Shown here: in pieces, positions 29,646-41,616 of the stretch
Layout: every line of letters starts with the position of its first letter
How positions within the stretch are numbered: position 1 is the stretch's first letter
Assembly: GCA_001600355.1 (NCBI GenBank)
Contig: BCJU01000003.1
Span: 3,101,746-3,165,745, forward strand
DNA from: Meira nashicola
Lineage: Eukaryota; Basidiomycota; Exobasidiomycetes; Exobasidiales; Brachybasidiaceae
Length of the DNA: 64,000 nt
Direction of reading: 5' to 3'
Program-made: the position numbers and the translations under genes
Notes under the pieces: model-generated
Seen by the model: the letters and a program-made list of their open reading frames with translations, nothing else
Databases searched by the model: none
Told to the model about the DNA's origin: nothing

Positions 29646-31430
29646 AGGTCTCCGTACTTTCCTCAGCACTATCAAAGCGTCTCACAAGGCTTCGATACTT
29701 CTTTCCAACATCAAGATATTACTGGCAATTTGCAAGCAAATGCTGGACAGGCTCCCACTCAGCAAAGTTCAGGCAATCATGGATCGTATCTTTCTGGCGA
29801 AACACTATTCAAAGATTCGCAACAATCCATTCAGGACTCCTCATTTGGTGCTCAAGCTCTAAAAAATGATAGCCCATTCCCGAGCATGTTCAGCATTCCA
29901 ACCACTCAAGCAAATTTCAATACTACCACCTCTGTCAGCTCTTCGACAAATTTGGCAGTATCGAATGAGGACGATCAGAGTGAAGGACAGGATGTGTCAG
30001 ATACAACATCAATTTCTGCCCAGAGAGATGGATCGAACGAACTGAAATCTTCCACCACTTCAACACAACAAGAGAAGGCTGAAAGGAAAACAGATGAGCA
30101 AAGCAAAGAAGAGACAGCGAGTCTCAGTCAAGGTATGCAAGAAATGACTATTGCGAACGGTACCAACCATCAGGACACTCAAAGTAGACGTCCATCTCGC
30201 GCTCCTATTGGCTCTGGTGCTCATCCAGGTCGTATTGCCTTGCCACCACAGGCTTTCCCCGTGCCGAATACTGTTCTGCCACCTTATAGCCCTATGCATC
30301 ATCGTATTAGCGTTCCCATGACACCTGGAATGCCGGGCTTTACATTCCACGCCGTTCCAGAAACGCCGCCAGTACATCATCAATTCTTGAGCCCAGGATT
30401 GGGCGGGCCATTCTCTCCTCCTCTGGCAAGTCCAACATATCTGGGGCCTGCTACGCCAGGTGCACCGGCTATTCGACCTTTTGGTGGACATGGCACGATT
30501 GGAAATATTAATCCAGCACCCGGTGCACCGATTCATTTCAATAATGGCACTTCTACGCCTATGGCTGGAATGATGCAAACTTTGCACAATCAATCAAACT
30601 TTAATCCAATGTTCCCTCCTATCGGTATGAACTATCAACAACCTCAAATGGTGCCTACGAACCAGTATACGGGAGCTTCAGATTTACCACAAACGCCCCA
30701 TTGGAGTCAACCTAGACCTCCGCCGCCGCAAAATGCATCATTCAATAGGAACAATCAGCAGCAATCATCTCAGCGAATTTCATCCTCGATGACAAATGTG
30801 AGACAGCAGCAAAGAGAGAATGAAAGAGCAACTATTGGTAAAGGTGTTAGAGGAAACGGTGATGCTAATGCTACATCAAGTTCTTCAATTGATGCTGGAG
30901 GATATCCATTCCCTCTTTTGGACCCAACATCTACCAAATCAGGTGAAACAATTGCGGATGGAGACAATTTGCTCGATGATGAAAACAAAGCAAAAGACGG
31001 CTCTACTCAAAGCGTAGCTACCAATCTGGATTTGCGCGATATTCAAGCATCTACAGGAGCATCCAATACAGAAGAATTGGCAAGAAAGATTGCACAAATG
31101 AGCGCACAGAAAGCATTGCGAATGCAACAAAGAGATCGAGTGGGCAGTAGTAGCGCAGCTTTACCGTCAGCATCTCATTCTGGTAGAGAGCCAAAAGATT
31201 CTTCAAATTTGTCAATGAAACTTTCTCTTGAAACATTAGAAAAGACAGCCAGCAGAAGATCTTTACCAGAAATGGAAAGCGCTGGTGTACATTTGAAAGA
31301 ACGAAAAGAAGATTTAGGACAAGATTATAGCTTGTTTGCTGCCATGAGTGGAAGCGCTTTGGATGATAGCATAAGTAGCGCAGGAAGTGCAGGTTCAACT
31401 CAAGGAGCTATCAAATTTACGAAAGAATGA
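28050..31430 (+). CDS. Two-RRM RNA-binding protein (Gbp2/Hrb1-like RRMs)
   Basis: A 1126-residue intronless protein with two RNA recognition motifs. RRM1 is at about residues 58-133 (RNP2 LYVSNL, RNP1 RGFGTVLL) and RRM2 at about 388-463 (RNP2 LFVGNL, RNP1 RGFGTVLF). The two are very alike, both with WQDLKDLFR-AG and GR-L-V--DR, which is the style of the yeast mRNA-export SR-like proteins Gbp2/Hrb1. The rest is low complexity: Gln/Asn/Ser/Pro/Met rich, with a run of 11-13 glutamines encoded largely by CAG at about 29610-29645 (residue 520) and many QQ elements. No RGG/SR domain like that of Gbp2 is present, so the function may differ; stress-granule or mRNP assembly is plausible for such a prion-like composition. 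No zinc finger or third RRM is seen. Confidence 0.8.
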
Positions 31431-32136
31431 TTTCGATTACAAAGAAAATAACTGGCAATTGGACAATTGGGAAATGTAGACAAGATTAACAATTTTTGGG
31501 CAAAGAAAACCTCAAACCTTAGATCATATAATAGAATCTCACGTTCTCCTGCAAGAAAAACTCATCTTTTTTTTTCATCTCCTCTCATAAGCAATCATTT
31601 GTACAACTTGTCTCATCATTAACTCAAAAAAGCGGAAAAAATTGACGGAAGAATGACCTTGTATTATTTGCCTTCTCATTGTGGAATGCGATCAATGAAA
31701 TGTGTAAAGCCTATGAACAGAATGAGACTGGCAACGAGCCTAAGACTAGAACACGCGTGCGAGCTGAGTGTAACAATTTTGCTACAGCTCAGGCGCTGGC
31801 GTCGCGCAGCGCAGCACAAAATACACATCTGCACGCACGCGCGAAAAAAACAGTTGGATGGGAAGCAGAGAAGATTGCGAACTAACGCATTTCTTCTTTC
31901 CATCTACATCCTTTTTCGTTCTCTCTTCTGAATCAGGTGGTGGTCAAGGTGATATTCACTGCTCGACATTGAAGAGAGATCAGTCTTGTTGTTGATTGAA
32001 GACAAGACAAAATCTGCCTTACCTCATTTCAATCAAGAAGAGGAGAGAGGAACAAAAGCCTCTTTCATTCTCTGACGAATCTTGGATTCAAGAAAAAAAG
32101 TATATACTTTAGACATCATAAAGATATCAAGAAAAC
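31431..32136. promoter_or_regulatory. NUP98-NUP96 upstream region
   Basis: 706 bp with the RRM gene's 3' end on the left. CGCAGCGCAG at 31805-31814, inside a GC-rich stretch that continues as GCACGCACGCGCG at about 31831-31843, lies about 330 bp before the nucleoporin ATG. The remainder is A/G rich; no gene is supported. Confidence 0.35.
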
Positions 32137-35100
32137 ATGTTCGGCTCATCTACGGGTGGTTCAGGCTTTGGTGGCTTCGGTCAGCAAAACAATCAACAAA
32201 CAGGCCAAAGTGGTGGATTGTTCGGACAATCGCAACCTGCTCAAACCAATACACCTTCTTTTGGTGGTTTTGGCTCTGCTCAGCCTCAACAGATGCCAGC
32301 TTTCGGATCAAGCACTACCAATACAGGTGGAGGAGGCTTGTTCGGTCAAACGCAACAACAACCTTCTTCTGGTTTCTCCTTTGGTCAAAATACCACTACA
32401 CCTACTCAACCTTTTGGACAAACTGCTCAAAATAATCAGCCAAAACCAGCAGGATTTGGTGGATTTGGTGCTTCTACGACAGGAACTTCGTCTGGCTTTG
32501 GAGGATTTGGAGCGCATCAGACTCAACAACCTGCTTTTGGCTCTTCTACATCCGGAGCAAATACTTTTGGTGCAAAGCCAGCAGGAGGTTTATTTGGTCA
32601 ACAACCTCAACAAGCAGGTGCTTTCGGTCAGCCTCCTGCAACTGGAGGTCTATTTGGCGGTGGTGCTAATAACATTTCCGCTCAACAGACTGGTGGCATG
32701 CCTACACAAGGAACATCTAATCCTCCATACCAAGCATTCGTAAATAATGAGAAAGACGCAAACGGTACAAGTTCAACTAATTATCAGTACAATACGATCA
32801 CATGTTTACCCGCCTATCGTGCTGCATCAGTGGAAGAATTACGCTTGCAAGATTACCAACAAGGAAGAAAGACGGGCAACGCTGGCCCTAGCACTGGTGG
32901 ATTTGGACAACCTGCAGCTACCAACGCATTTGGAGGGGGTAACACTGGAGGCTCCTTGTTCGGTGGACAAGCTCAACAATCCACCGGCGGCTTTGGCGCA
33001 AGTACAACTGGAGGTGGCTTGTTTGGCCAAAATAATCAACAGCCCCAACAGCAATCAGGTGGCCTTTTCGGCTCTACCAACACGAACACGAACAACACAA
33101 CCGGAGGAGGATTATTTGGTCAACCTGCTCAACAACAAGGAGGTGGAGGCCTTTTCGGTCAAAGCAGTCAGCAACAACAAGGCTCAACAGGTTTCACCTT
33201 TGGACAGAGCCAGCCTGCCAACAATGCAGGATCATCTGGTTTCACATTTGGTCAGAATAATCAACAGCAAAATAAACCTGGAGGCTTGTTTGGAGGTGGA
33301 AGTACGACTGGATTCGGCTCAACAACCACTCAACCTGCTTCTTCAGGCTTCTCTTTTGGCGGAAACAATGCTGCTCAACAACCACAAGCAGGCGGATTTG
33401 GTGGAGCAGCATCATCTGGAGGGTTCGGATTCGGCGCTCCAGCAACGGCGAATCAGTCTAAGCCTGGTGGTCTGTTCGGAGCCACCTCAACAGCACCAAC
33501 GTTTGGTGGATTTGGTGCGACAACATCAACTGCCACAGATGCAAACAAGCCTGCGTTTTCTTTTGGAGGAGGTGCAGGCGGCTTTGGCTCAACGTCTGCA
33601 GCACCTGGACAAACGACCACTGCTGCACCAACAGGTGGACTATTTGGAAATCAACAAAGTACTACAACACAACCGTCTTCAGGATTCTCGTTCGGTGCTG
33701 CTGGTGCAAACAACAATCAAGGGGGGTTGGGTGGAGGTACGAATTCGACCTTCTCTTTCGGCGGTACTCAGCCACAACAACAGCAAGGAAATGCAACAAC
33801 AGGATTTGGCAGCAATACTTCCCTTTTCGGTCAAAACAAGCCTGCTACCGGAGGTCTCTTTGGCTCCACGCAGCCGCAGCAGCAACAAACAGGTACGTTT
33901 AGTTTCGGAGGGACTAACAATGCCACTTCCGGTCAACAAGCTGGAGGAGGATTATTCGGTGCAGGAGCAAAGCCGGCAACAGGTGGTCTATTCGGAAGTA
34001 CCACCGCAGGCGCAGCTCAAGCAGGACAGGGAGGTGGCTTATTCGGAAGTAGCACACTTGGAGGTGGTCAACAAGCTTCTGGAGCGACTGGAGGTCTCTT
34101 TGGCTCCGGGCAAAATACTTCAGGTGGCCTGTTCGGAAATAGTCAAAATACAAATGCTGCTCCTGGTGGTGGCGGCCTTTTCGGTGCCTCATCAACATTA
34201 GGTGGGGGCAATTCTTTTGGCGGTGCTCAATCGACCGGATCATTATTTGGTCAATCACAAATGAATCAATCTGTTGGCTCTAATCTGCAGACCAGCTTGA
34301 ATGCCAATCCTTTTGGCACTGATTCGTTGTTTGGAGGTGCTGCTGCTTCTCTTACAGGCTCGTTATCATCCAATCATGACGCTAGGACAGGTCTTTCAAA
34401 CAGTCAGGCTATGCTTCCTTTCAATGTAGCAAAGCCTTCTATTAAGAAGCAACCTCCTCTCGTTCCTCCTTTCCGGCCAAGTCCTCGTGCATCTACTCGT
34501 ATCACCAAATTACGTGGCTCAACTCCGGGTAGCGGCTTCCGAGAGAGCACACCAGTTCGTGAAGGAACTCCTTCTTTGTTTGCATCTGCAAATGCTACAA
34601 GTCGTCCAATCATCTCAAGTCCTTCAGCCAGCTCACATCTATTCCGCGGATTGAGCGATGACGTTGCAAGATCGCAACGTGAAGCCTCTGTACCAACATC
34701 CTTGCCATCGCAAGCCTTTGTAGGCAGATCAAGCGTGAAACGATTAGTATTGGACGATCAAACAAACAAAAGTGTAAACGCATCCAATCTGCAAGGTCGG
34801 TCGCGATCTTTGTTCGGCGGTCTACGTGGATCCAGCGCTGCGCCTGACCAGAATGGTACATCTCAATCTCATTCACTCTTTGACAGATCTACATCTATTG
34901 CCGCATCCCCAAGACCGATTTCATTCAGTCCCGCTTTAGAGACTGCAGCTGTATCAAGATCTCGCCCTGCAAATGGGAATATCACGTCTGATTTGGGTGA
35001 TGAAAGCACTTTCGGTCATAGTCGCAGCATTGGTGGTTTTGCTGATTCACCCAGCAAGGGCGTAGATAAAGCATATGATGAAAGCTTGCCATCTTTGCAT

Positions 35101-38100
35101 TCTGGCACAAAGATTGCAAAGAGTTCCAAGGTGAACAAAGAAGATGCTCTATTGCCTTTAGATTATTACACCGTTCCTTCGTTATCTGAGCTTCGGGAAT
35201 GGTCTCATGCAGAATTACGCTCTGTCGAAAGCTTTGTTGTTGGTCGTAAGGGATTCGGAAGTGTTGAATTTGTTGAGCCGGTCGATTTGACAACGGTGGG
35301 AGAATTGAACAATATACCCGGAGGCATTGTTCAATTACGCAAAAAGGAATGTTTCGTATACCCAGACGAAGAAGACTGCTTCGATCCCGAAACTGGAAAC
35401 GAGCGAGATGGTGTTCAGCCTGGCTTTGATCCAAAAAGTGTTCCCGGAGGCGGCAAAGCTTCTCGCGGTGAAGGTTTGAACGTGCCAGCTTTAGTCAATT
35501 TAGAAGGTTGCTGGCCATTAGATCGAAGTAATCGACAACCTATCAAAGATATCGAACATCCTCGTGTGAAGCAAATGGTCAACAAGCTGCGCAGACGAAC
35601 AGATTTGGAATTCAAAAATTACGAACCAGTATCTGGTACCTGGACGTTCAAAGTAGAGCATTTTAGCAGATATGGTATCGACGGTGAAGATGAAGATGAG
35701 GAAAAAGATGGAGGCAATCAAAAGAACAAGGGTGATGGTTCAAAAGGCAAGAAGACCGATGATACAGCAGGCCCAACGGAGAAAGAAAACCAAGAGAAAG
35801 ACGACGATGAAGAGATGGTAAATGTCACAAAAGATCGTCTTTCGAGAGTTTCCCGATCTGCAACTCCTAATGTACAACAGTCAACTTCCAAGACTGACTC
35901 ACAGCCATGGGCAGCAACTTTAGGATTAGAAGCAAGAAGAATGCAAGTGATGCAGGCGTCATTCTTTGGCGGTTCGACTGAGAAGCCAAATGAAGTCAGC
36001 TCAAATGCAAAGGCTATCAAAGGCAAAGTGGGTCGTCCAGCCAGCCAGAGTGTTGAACCACAATTAAATAATCTTGGCTCTCGCAGTACTTTTGGCACAC
36101 CGATGCGAGTTGATATTCAGTCATCAAAGGAGACTTTTAACGAGAAACCTACTGGTAAAGCTGTCCAAGAACCATCTCAATCAATCAACATTGAATTGGC
36201 CCCTCCTTTAACAGTACGACCTCGAAAGATTACAAAATTGGCCCTCGAAAAGTCTGTTGCGGATGATGGTCACGAGGTTGTATTGGATGCGGGCTTGGCA
36301 ATGGGCCGAAGTTTTCGCGTTGGATGGGGTCCCCATGGCACTTTTGTGCATCGATCAAAAGTGATTGATACAAGGTGCGTAGTTTAGCAAAAAGAAAGAA
36401 AAGATAGTAAAATGCAATGAAATTGACTTTAAATTTTCTCCGTGTCTGTCCTTTTCCTTTGCCGCTTTAGATCCAATAATAGCAACGTTAGCCAATCTGA
36501 GAGCCTTTCGGTAGTGAAGATGGGAAAGCTACAAATATTCAAGCCTGGAGAAGAGAAAGGAGAATCAGAAACGATCATCGAACTGCTAAAAGTACAATTA
36601 GCAAATTCAATTATTGAATCAGAAGCAGATACACTGGTTCAAAATGAGGAAGAAGAAGGTTCTCTGCCTTGTCCTATAGCATATCCAAATCCGGATCTTC
36701 GATTCAAGCACTTTCTTGTTACTTCTTCTACCACTACAGATCAGGATGCTCTTCAAAAGCGATTTGAATCGGCCATTTTCCGTCTTGGATCTGCTTTGTT
36801 TGATGAAATTGATCTGAAGCTTTCACAAGATGCAGATGAATCTTTGAAGATGCATGCATTGCGAATGCGTAGAAAGCATAGTCTTTCGAAATGGATTCGT
36901 TGGTATGTAGAACATTCTATTCGTGCCGAAATTCGAACGCAGATCGCTTCGCCCGATCGTCAAAGTGGTGAAAAGATCATCTTTAGCCTTCTTAGTGGAG
37001 GATTTTTTGAAGAAGCATGTAAACAAGCATTGGAGATAGGTGATGTTCGATTATCAACTCTTTTGGCTCAAGTGAATGGAGGAGGAAACGATGATGAATT
37101 TCGTTTGGATTTGCTTGATCAATTGAGCATTTGGCGTGCCGCGGGAGCCGATTCTTTCATCTCAACAGAGTATAGGAAAATTCTCGAAATGTTGAGCGGA
37201 AACGTCTTGATCGGCAAAGGAAATGGCAAGCGAAATGAATCGGGAGAACGTGTGGAAGATATCGGCATCTCTGCAGGACTTGATTGGGTGCGAACTTTTG
37301 CCTTGTTCCTTCATTATGATGCACACTTTGAAGATAAAGTTGATGATTCGATCTTATCGTATGAATCGTGCATCGGTAAAGGATTGAATGACCATCTTAT
37401 TGTGCCACCCTTACCTCCTTACTTAGAGAGGGACGTAAAAGTTGGTTCAAAACAACTTCGAGATCTCGTTCGCGAACCACGTTCCTATCCGAATGATATC
37501 CTCTTTGGATTGTTAAAGATCTATTCTCAATCAGACTTTCCTCTTGAGGGAGTATTGGATCCACATCAATACGGCTCAAGTCCATTAAACTTCGGTATCG
37601 CCTTTCACGTTTCTCAACTCTTATCGAGAGTTTTAGGTGTTCGAGATTTTGGTGATCGTATCGATTTGGGAGTAGAGGGAGAGGCAATTGCGAAGGAGTA
37701 TAATTGGCGAGGAAATAGTGCCGCTCATGACAATTTATGTATTCATTTTGCCATGCAACTTGAATCAATGAATTATTGGACTTGGGCAGCTTTTGTGCTT
37801 TTGCATCTTGAAATGCCGCAAAGTAGAAAGGCAAACGTTGTTTCTCTTTTGTCTCGTAACGTGGATCGATTTGGTCAATTAGGAAAAGATGTTCTTCATA
37901 CCAGCGAACGAACCAAAGCAGAATTTGAGACTTCAGATGATGTCAAATTCATTACAGAAAAACTCCAAATTCCCGTCGAATGGATTTATGAAGCTTTGGC
38001 GAGCGCAGCAGCGAATAATAAAGACCGGTTTTTGCAATTCAAACTTCTTTTGCGTGCTAGACTATTTAGCAAAGCTCATTCGATTGCAGTGATCTTTTTG

Positions 38101-38799
38101 GCACCTGAAGGTATTATTCGACATGATTTCACTTTGATTATGGAACTTTTCACTCCTTTCCGCAAAAGTGCTATACTTTCCTCAAAAAATATTCGTGATG
38201 AATTTGAAGAAGAAGAAAATCAACAAGACGGTGGTGATCAGATAGACATTTCAGGCTGGCAAGCAGGAGGACAAACTTTTTTGGATTACATTGCTATTTG
38301 CCGATCTTTGCCTTGGTTGGTTGGCACTCATGCAGCAAACGTAGTCAATGCTATGGAAACAATCTATCCTGACGAACGTAATGAGGAGGTTGATCTGCGA
38401 GAAGCTTTGCAAGCAATTTCGTCTTCTTTCGGTTCAGAGATTGCTGAAGCGATACGCAAGATTGATAAAATTGCTTCGAGAATTCCAAATCTCTTACAAA
38501 GGATTGATGATTTATTCGATAATTTCATCGGTGCAAAAGGAGATCATACGACCATTATGGTAGCACGTAAGCAAATGATACAAAGTGTGCATAATTGCAT
38601 TCGATCTTTAAAGGCGACCAGGATATTGGCAAGATTAGCCAATTTCATTCCATCTTTGAATGTTGATCTGAGTCTGATGGCCGATCAAGAAACAAGGTTG
38701 GCAAATTCTGAAGCAACCCCTTCTTCTCAAATAGAGATTGAGAATTTGCACTTTATGGCCAATGCATATTGCAGCGCTATGGTAGAAATCAACGCTTGA
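32137..38799 (+). CDS. NUP145: Nup98-Nup96 nucleoporin precursor (Nup145-type), two exons
   Basis: One gene encoding the precursor of two nuclear pore proteins. Exon 1 (32137-36374) and exon 2 (36471-38799) are joined across a 96-nt intron (GTGCGT...CTTTAG) that keeps frame, giving about 2188 residues. Residues 1-780 are GLFG/FG repeats forming the permeability barrier. They are interrupted at about 185-240 by a GLEBS motif (YQYNTITCLPAYRAASVEELRLQDY) that binds Gle2/Rae1. The autoproteolytic domain runs from about 1008 (YYTVPSLSELREW) to HFS at 1175-1177, the self-cleavage site between Phe1176 and Ser1177. Downstream is an acidic linker, then the Nup96/Nup145C helical solenoid, a Y-complex scaffold (RKHSLSKWIRWYVEHSIRAEI, WTWAAFVLLHLEMP). 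Reading on through the intron would stop after only three further codons (CVV). The symbol is borrowed from yeast. Confidence 0.95.
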
Positions 38800-39026
38800 A
38801 TAGGATGAGGGAAGAGAGACAAAAAAATGCTTTGAAAGCTCAAGATTGCTATATGTACGAGCATGGATGAGAAAATATTCGATTGAATGATATTTGAATT
38901 AATTATTGTTGAAATTATTCTGATAGATGATTAAAGTACACAATGACGTATGCTCGATATAATTATTAGGCCTCGCTAGATGCGGAAAGTGTGTTTTGTG
39001 TGATAATATTGTAGGAAATCCTTCTT

Positions 39027-39622
39027 TCAATCCTCTTCCATCGTTTCGTCTCCTTTGTAATCTTCATCATTTTCTTCGTCTTCGTGATCGTTTGAGAACG
39101 TCAATCCATTTGTGTTTGATGCATTTTCACTTTCACCTCCTTTTGCATTATCAATTCCAGCTTTTTGCATTGCTTCTGCTGATGAATAATCGATCACTTT
39201 ATTACGTGAACTTCTTTGACGTGAAGGTGGTATGATTTCTGCAACGTCTACTTCGTCTAAAAGGCCATCTAAATCTTCGTCCTGTGATCGATTTGAGTGA
39301 GGGTAAGATGTGGTCAGATTAATGGAGAATTTTTCTTCTCGTTAATATATATACGTACAAGATCATCCTCCTCGTCCTCGTCGTCATCATCTTCATCTTC
39401 ATCGTCATCCTCTTCTTCTTCTGTTGGTTCGACAGCTTTTGCCTTTCCTTTGCCTTTGTCAATCTTTGGAGTAACCTCTTCGATTAATTCTTGTTCCTTT
39501 TCACTTCCTGCTAAGGCAGCGTTACTTCGGAGTTAAAAAAAGTAGGCAGTTAGCTTTTTTAATTCCCTACTTAGAAGCTCTTTTCATCTATTTAATACTC
39601 ACCTGATCTCTTCCGTGTTCAT
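39027..39622 (-). CDS. CHZ1: Chz1-like H2A.Z histone chaperone (three exons)
   Basis: Three exons, found by splicing: 39603-39622 (20 nt, MNTEEI plus two bases), 39359-39524 and 39027-39281, with GT-AG introns of 78 and 77 nt. The product is about 146 residues. Residues about 45-62 are a continuous Asp/Glu run, and then comes LDGLLDEVDVAEIIPPSRQR followed by NKVIDYSSAEAMQKAG, which matches the CHZ motif (E-I-D-x-x-N-I-I, basic patch, then [VI]-D-Y and an A-x-x-x-A-G helix) that binds H2A.Z-H2B dimers. The tail is again acidic. The basic patch RQRSSR differs from the usual RRTRG. Chz1 delivers H2A.Z-H2B to the SWR1 remodeller. The gene is convergent with NUP98-NUP96. An ACGCGT box lies at 39827-39832, about 205 bp upstream. 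Confidence 0.7.
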
Positions 39623-41616
39623 CTTGTTCGAAAGTGTGTTTTATCTTGATGATGGTAATCTGTTTGTGAATCTTTAAGCGGTGAGTATCTCTTGGCTGCA
39701 TTTAATTTACGTGTACGCTCTTATTTTTTCGATGCAATAAAGCCCTCTAGCGAAATAGACTATCCTAGACTATGCACACACACAAATCTGTGCTTTTTCA
39801 TTTTGACGCATTGACAATCCAACGCGACGCGTATATTAGGTAATCATCTGGGCGGCTGTAAGCACGTGGTTCATCGTCATGGTAATGAAAGCTTTCATCC
39901 TGGTACAATCGTGCTATAATTCAGTCATTTTGTTGCCCGATAAAGTATGAAGTGTAAGAGACCTGTCTTGACTTGTATGATTAATGTTATTTAAGATCTG
40001 TGCACCAGTTATAGGTGACTTTCGTTCTCATAAAGAATGAAAATGAATTGTTCGTAAATTTAAAATCATTTTTATATATACATATTGATATCTTGTCACA
40101 ATAGAACTATAAACATATGCTATGTTACTCTTTGAGCGGGATTTAATTCTGTGCAGAATATAATTCACGAAGAAAGATAGACCCGTCGCAATATAGTCTG
40201 ATTAAGTATCGTATATGTTTATGCAAAGATGGAACTATGCAACAATGATATCCTAATCACACCATTAGCACCAATCAGCTACTTCAATAGAGCCAGAAAA
40301 GCGGATCAAGCCTGACTTATCGAAAATAAGTCCGCAAAGCCCACTCATACTGACAATCTCACGAACTCCAGAGATTAGAAGAATATATGACGAATAGAAC
40401 GTGTTCCGTTATCTGTAAAAGCACGTAGTTAGATAAGCATATTGAGAACGTGTCAAGTCTATGCTCAACATCAGGTGAGATTAATTTATCAATCACAGTG
40501 AATAAGCATCGGAAGAGCCGTATAATTTATTGTACCCTTTCAGAAAATAAAATAGATAACAATCAGCTGAAAACAATGAAACTTCTCTATTGAAAGAAAG
40601 CCGAAAAAGTGCCAAGCCGATGCACAGAACTTGCAGTAAATTCAAACGATAATGAAATACAGATAGGCTTATAAATTGCATGAGTGGCTTTTGCTGTTTC
40701 TAGCTACATATAATAGATGTATGTATGTATCTTTCGATCGATATTTCATTTTACGTAAACTGACTTAAATGATTGAAAGCAGCGCATAAGTGAGTACATT
40801 TACCTATTTAGTCTATGTATGTATGTTTGACTCAGATCTTATGTATAAGCCTAGATTAATTACATACCATCTCAGTCAAATGAGCTAGAACTATTATTCT
40901 TCGGATGCGACGGATACAAATTTTTTAACCTACTGCACACTGTGATGTGAATCATTCTAGAAGAGTTTTTTTTCATTTTTTAAAAGATTCCTGCAGCAAG
41001 CATTTCGGCTCAAGCTTGATTGATTGACTGTAAAGATAAAATCAATAACGATGTGCAAATTGCCGAAAAACGACTGTATACATGCATATTCAGGCTCACA
41101 CGCAGCGTAAATCTGTTTGAGACAATTGCGTTATCTTTGCATATAGCATTGCATGAGTGAACAGAAAAAAAAGAAAGAACGCGTGAAACAAACAAGAATT
41201 CTTCGCAACCGCGTGCGAATTTATGCCCCTGTGCTGGTACGGACTCTGAATTTCGGCGAAACGGACTTTAGCCAATTTCTTAATGCAGCCAAACACAGCA
41301 GTATAAACAAACAGTACCTTAAAATTTCATTAAAAGTCTGCTTGAGTGACATTTGTTCTAGCGCTTTTTTTTCTCTTACCGGTAAGACACCATCGATCGA
41401 AAATAAAGTGCATAAATCGACTGTTTAGGTTTCATGTGGTCGACCGTATACCTCTTTGCCCTATTTGAATGATGAACAAAATGCATTTGTTTGCATCATA
41501 ATTCAGAATCAAACTACAATAAAAACCGAATCGATCATCACTACCTTCACTTTCAAATCCTACATCAGAAGGAATCATACCTATCTTTAGAAAGGTAGCC
41601 ATCACAAGTTTCGATA
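39623..41616. other. Long AT-rich spacer between CHZ1 and the GT71 gene
   Basis: About 2 kb between divergent genes. Near CHZ1 lies AACGCGACGCGT (39821-39832). The middle contains short TATG microsatellites (about 40717-40731 and 40816-40829). Short frames at 40493-40681 and 41153-41428 have no protein-like features. I found no tRNA-like box pair. Confidence 0.3.

Noticed and set aside
30060..30593. 177-residue minus-strand open frame
   Set aside because: Antisense to the low-complexity end of the RRM protein, with Arg/Trp-rich composition typical of a shadow frame.
32747..34201. 484-residue open frame on the plus strand
   Set aside because: It lies inside the FG-repeat part of the nucleoporin in another frame; its Leu/Gln-rich composition is a by-product of the repeats.
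40717..40829. TATG microsatellites
   Set aside because: Short simple repeats in an AT-rich spacer; no sign of function.
41153..41428. 91-residue open frame upstream of the GT71 gene
   Set aside because: Composition is unlike a protein and no splice partner is visible.
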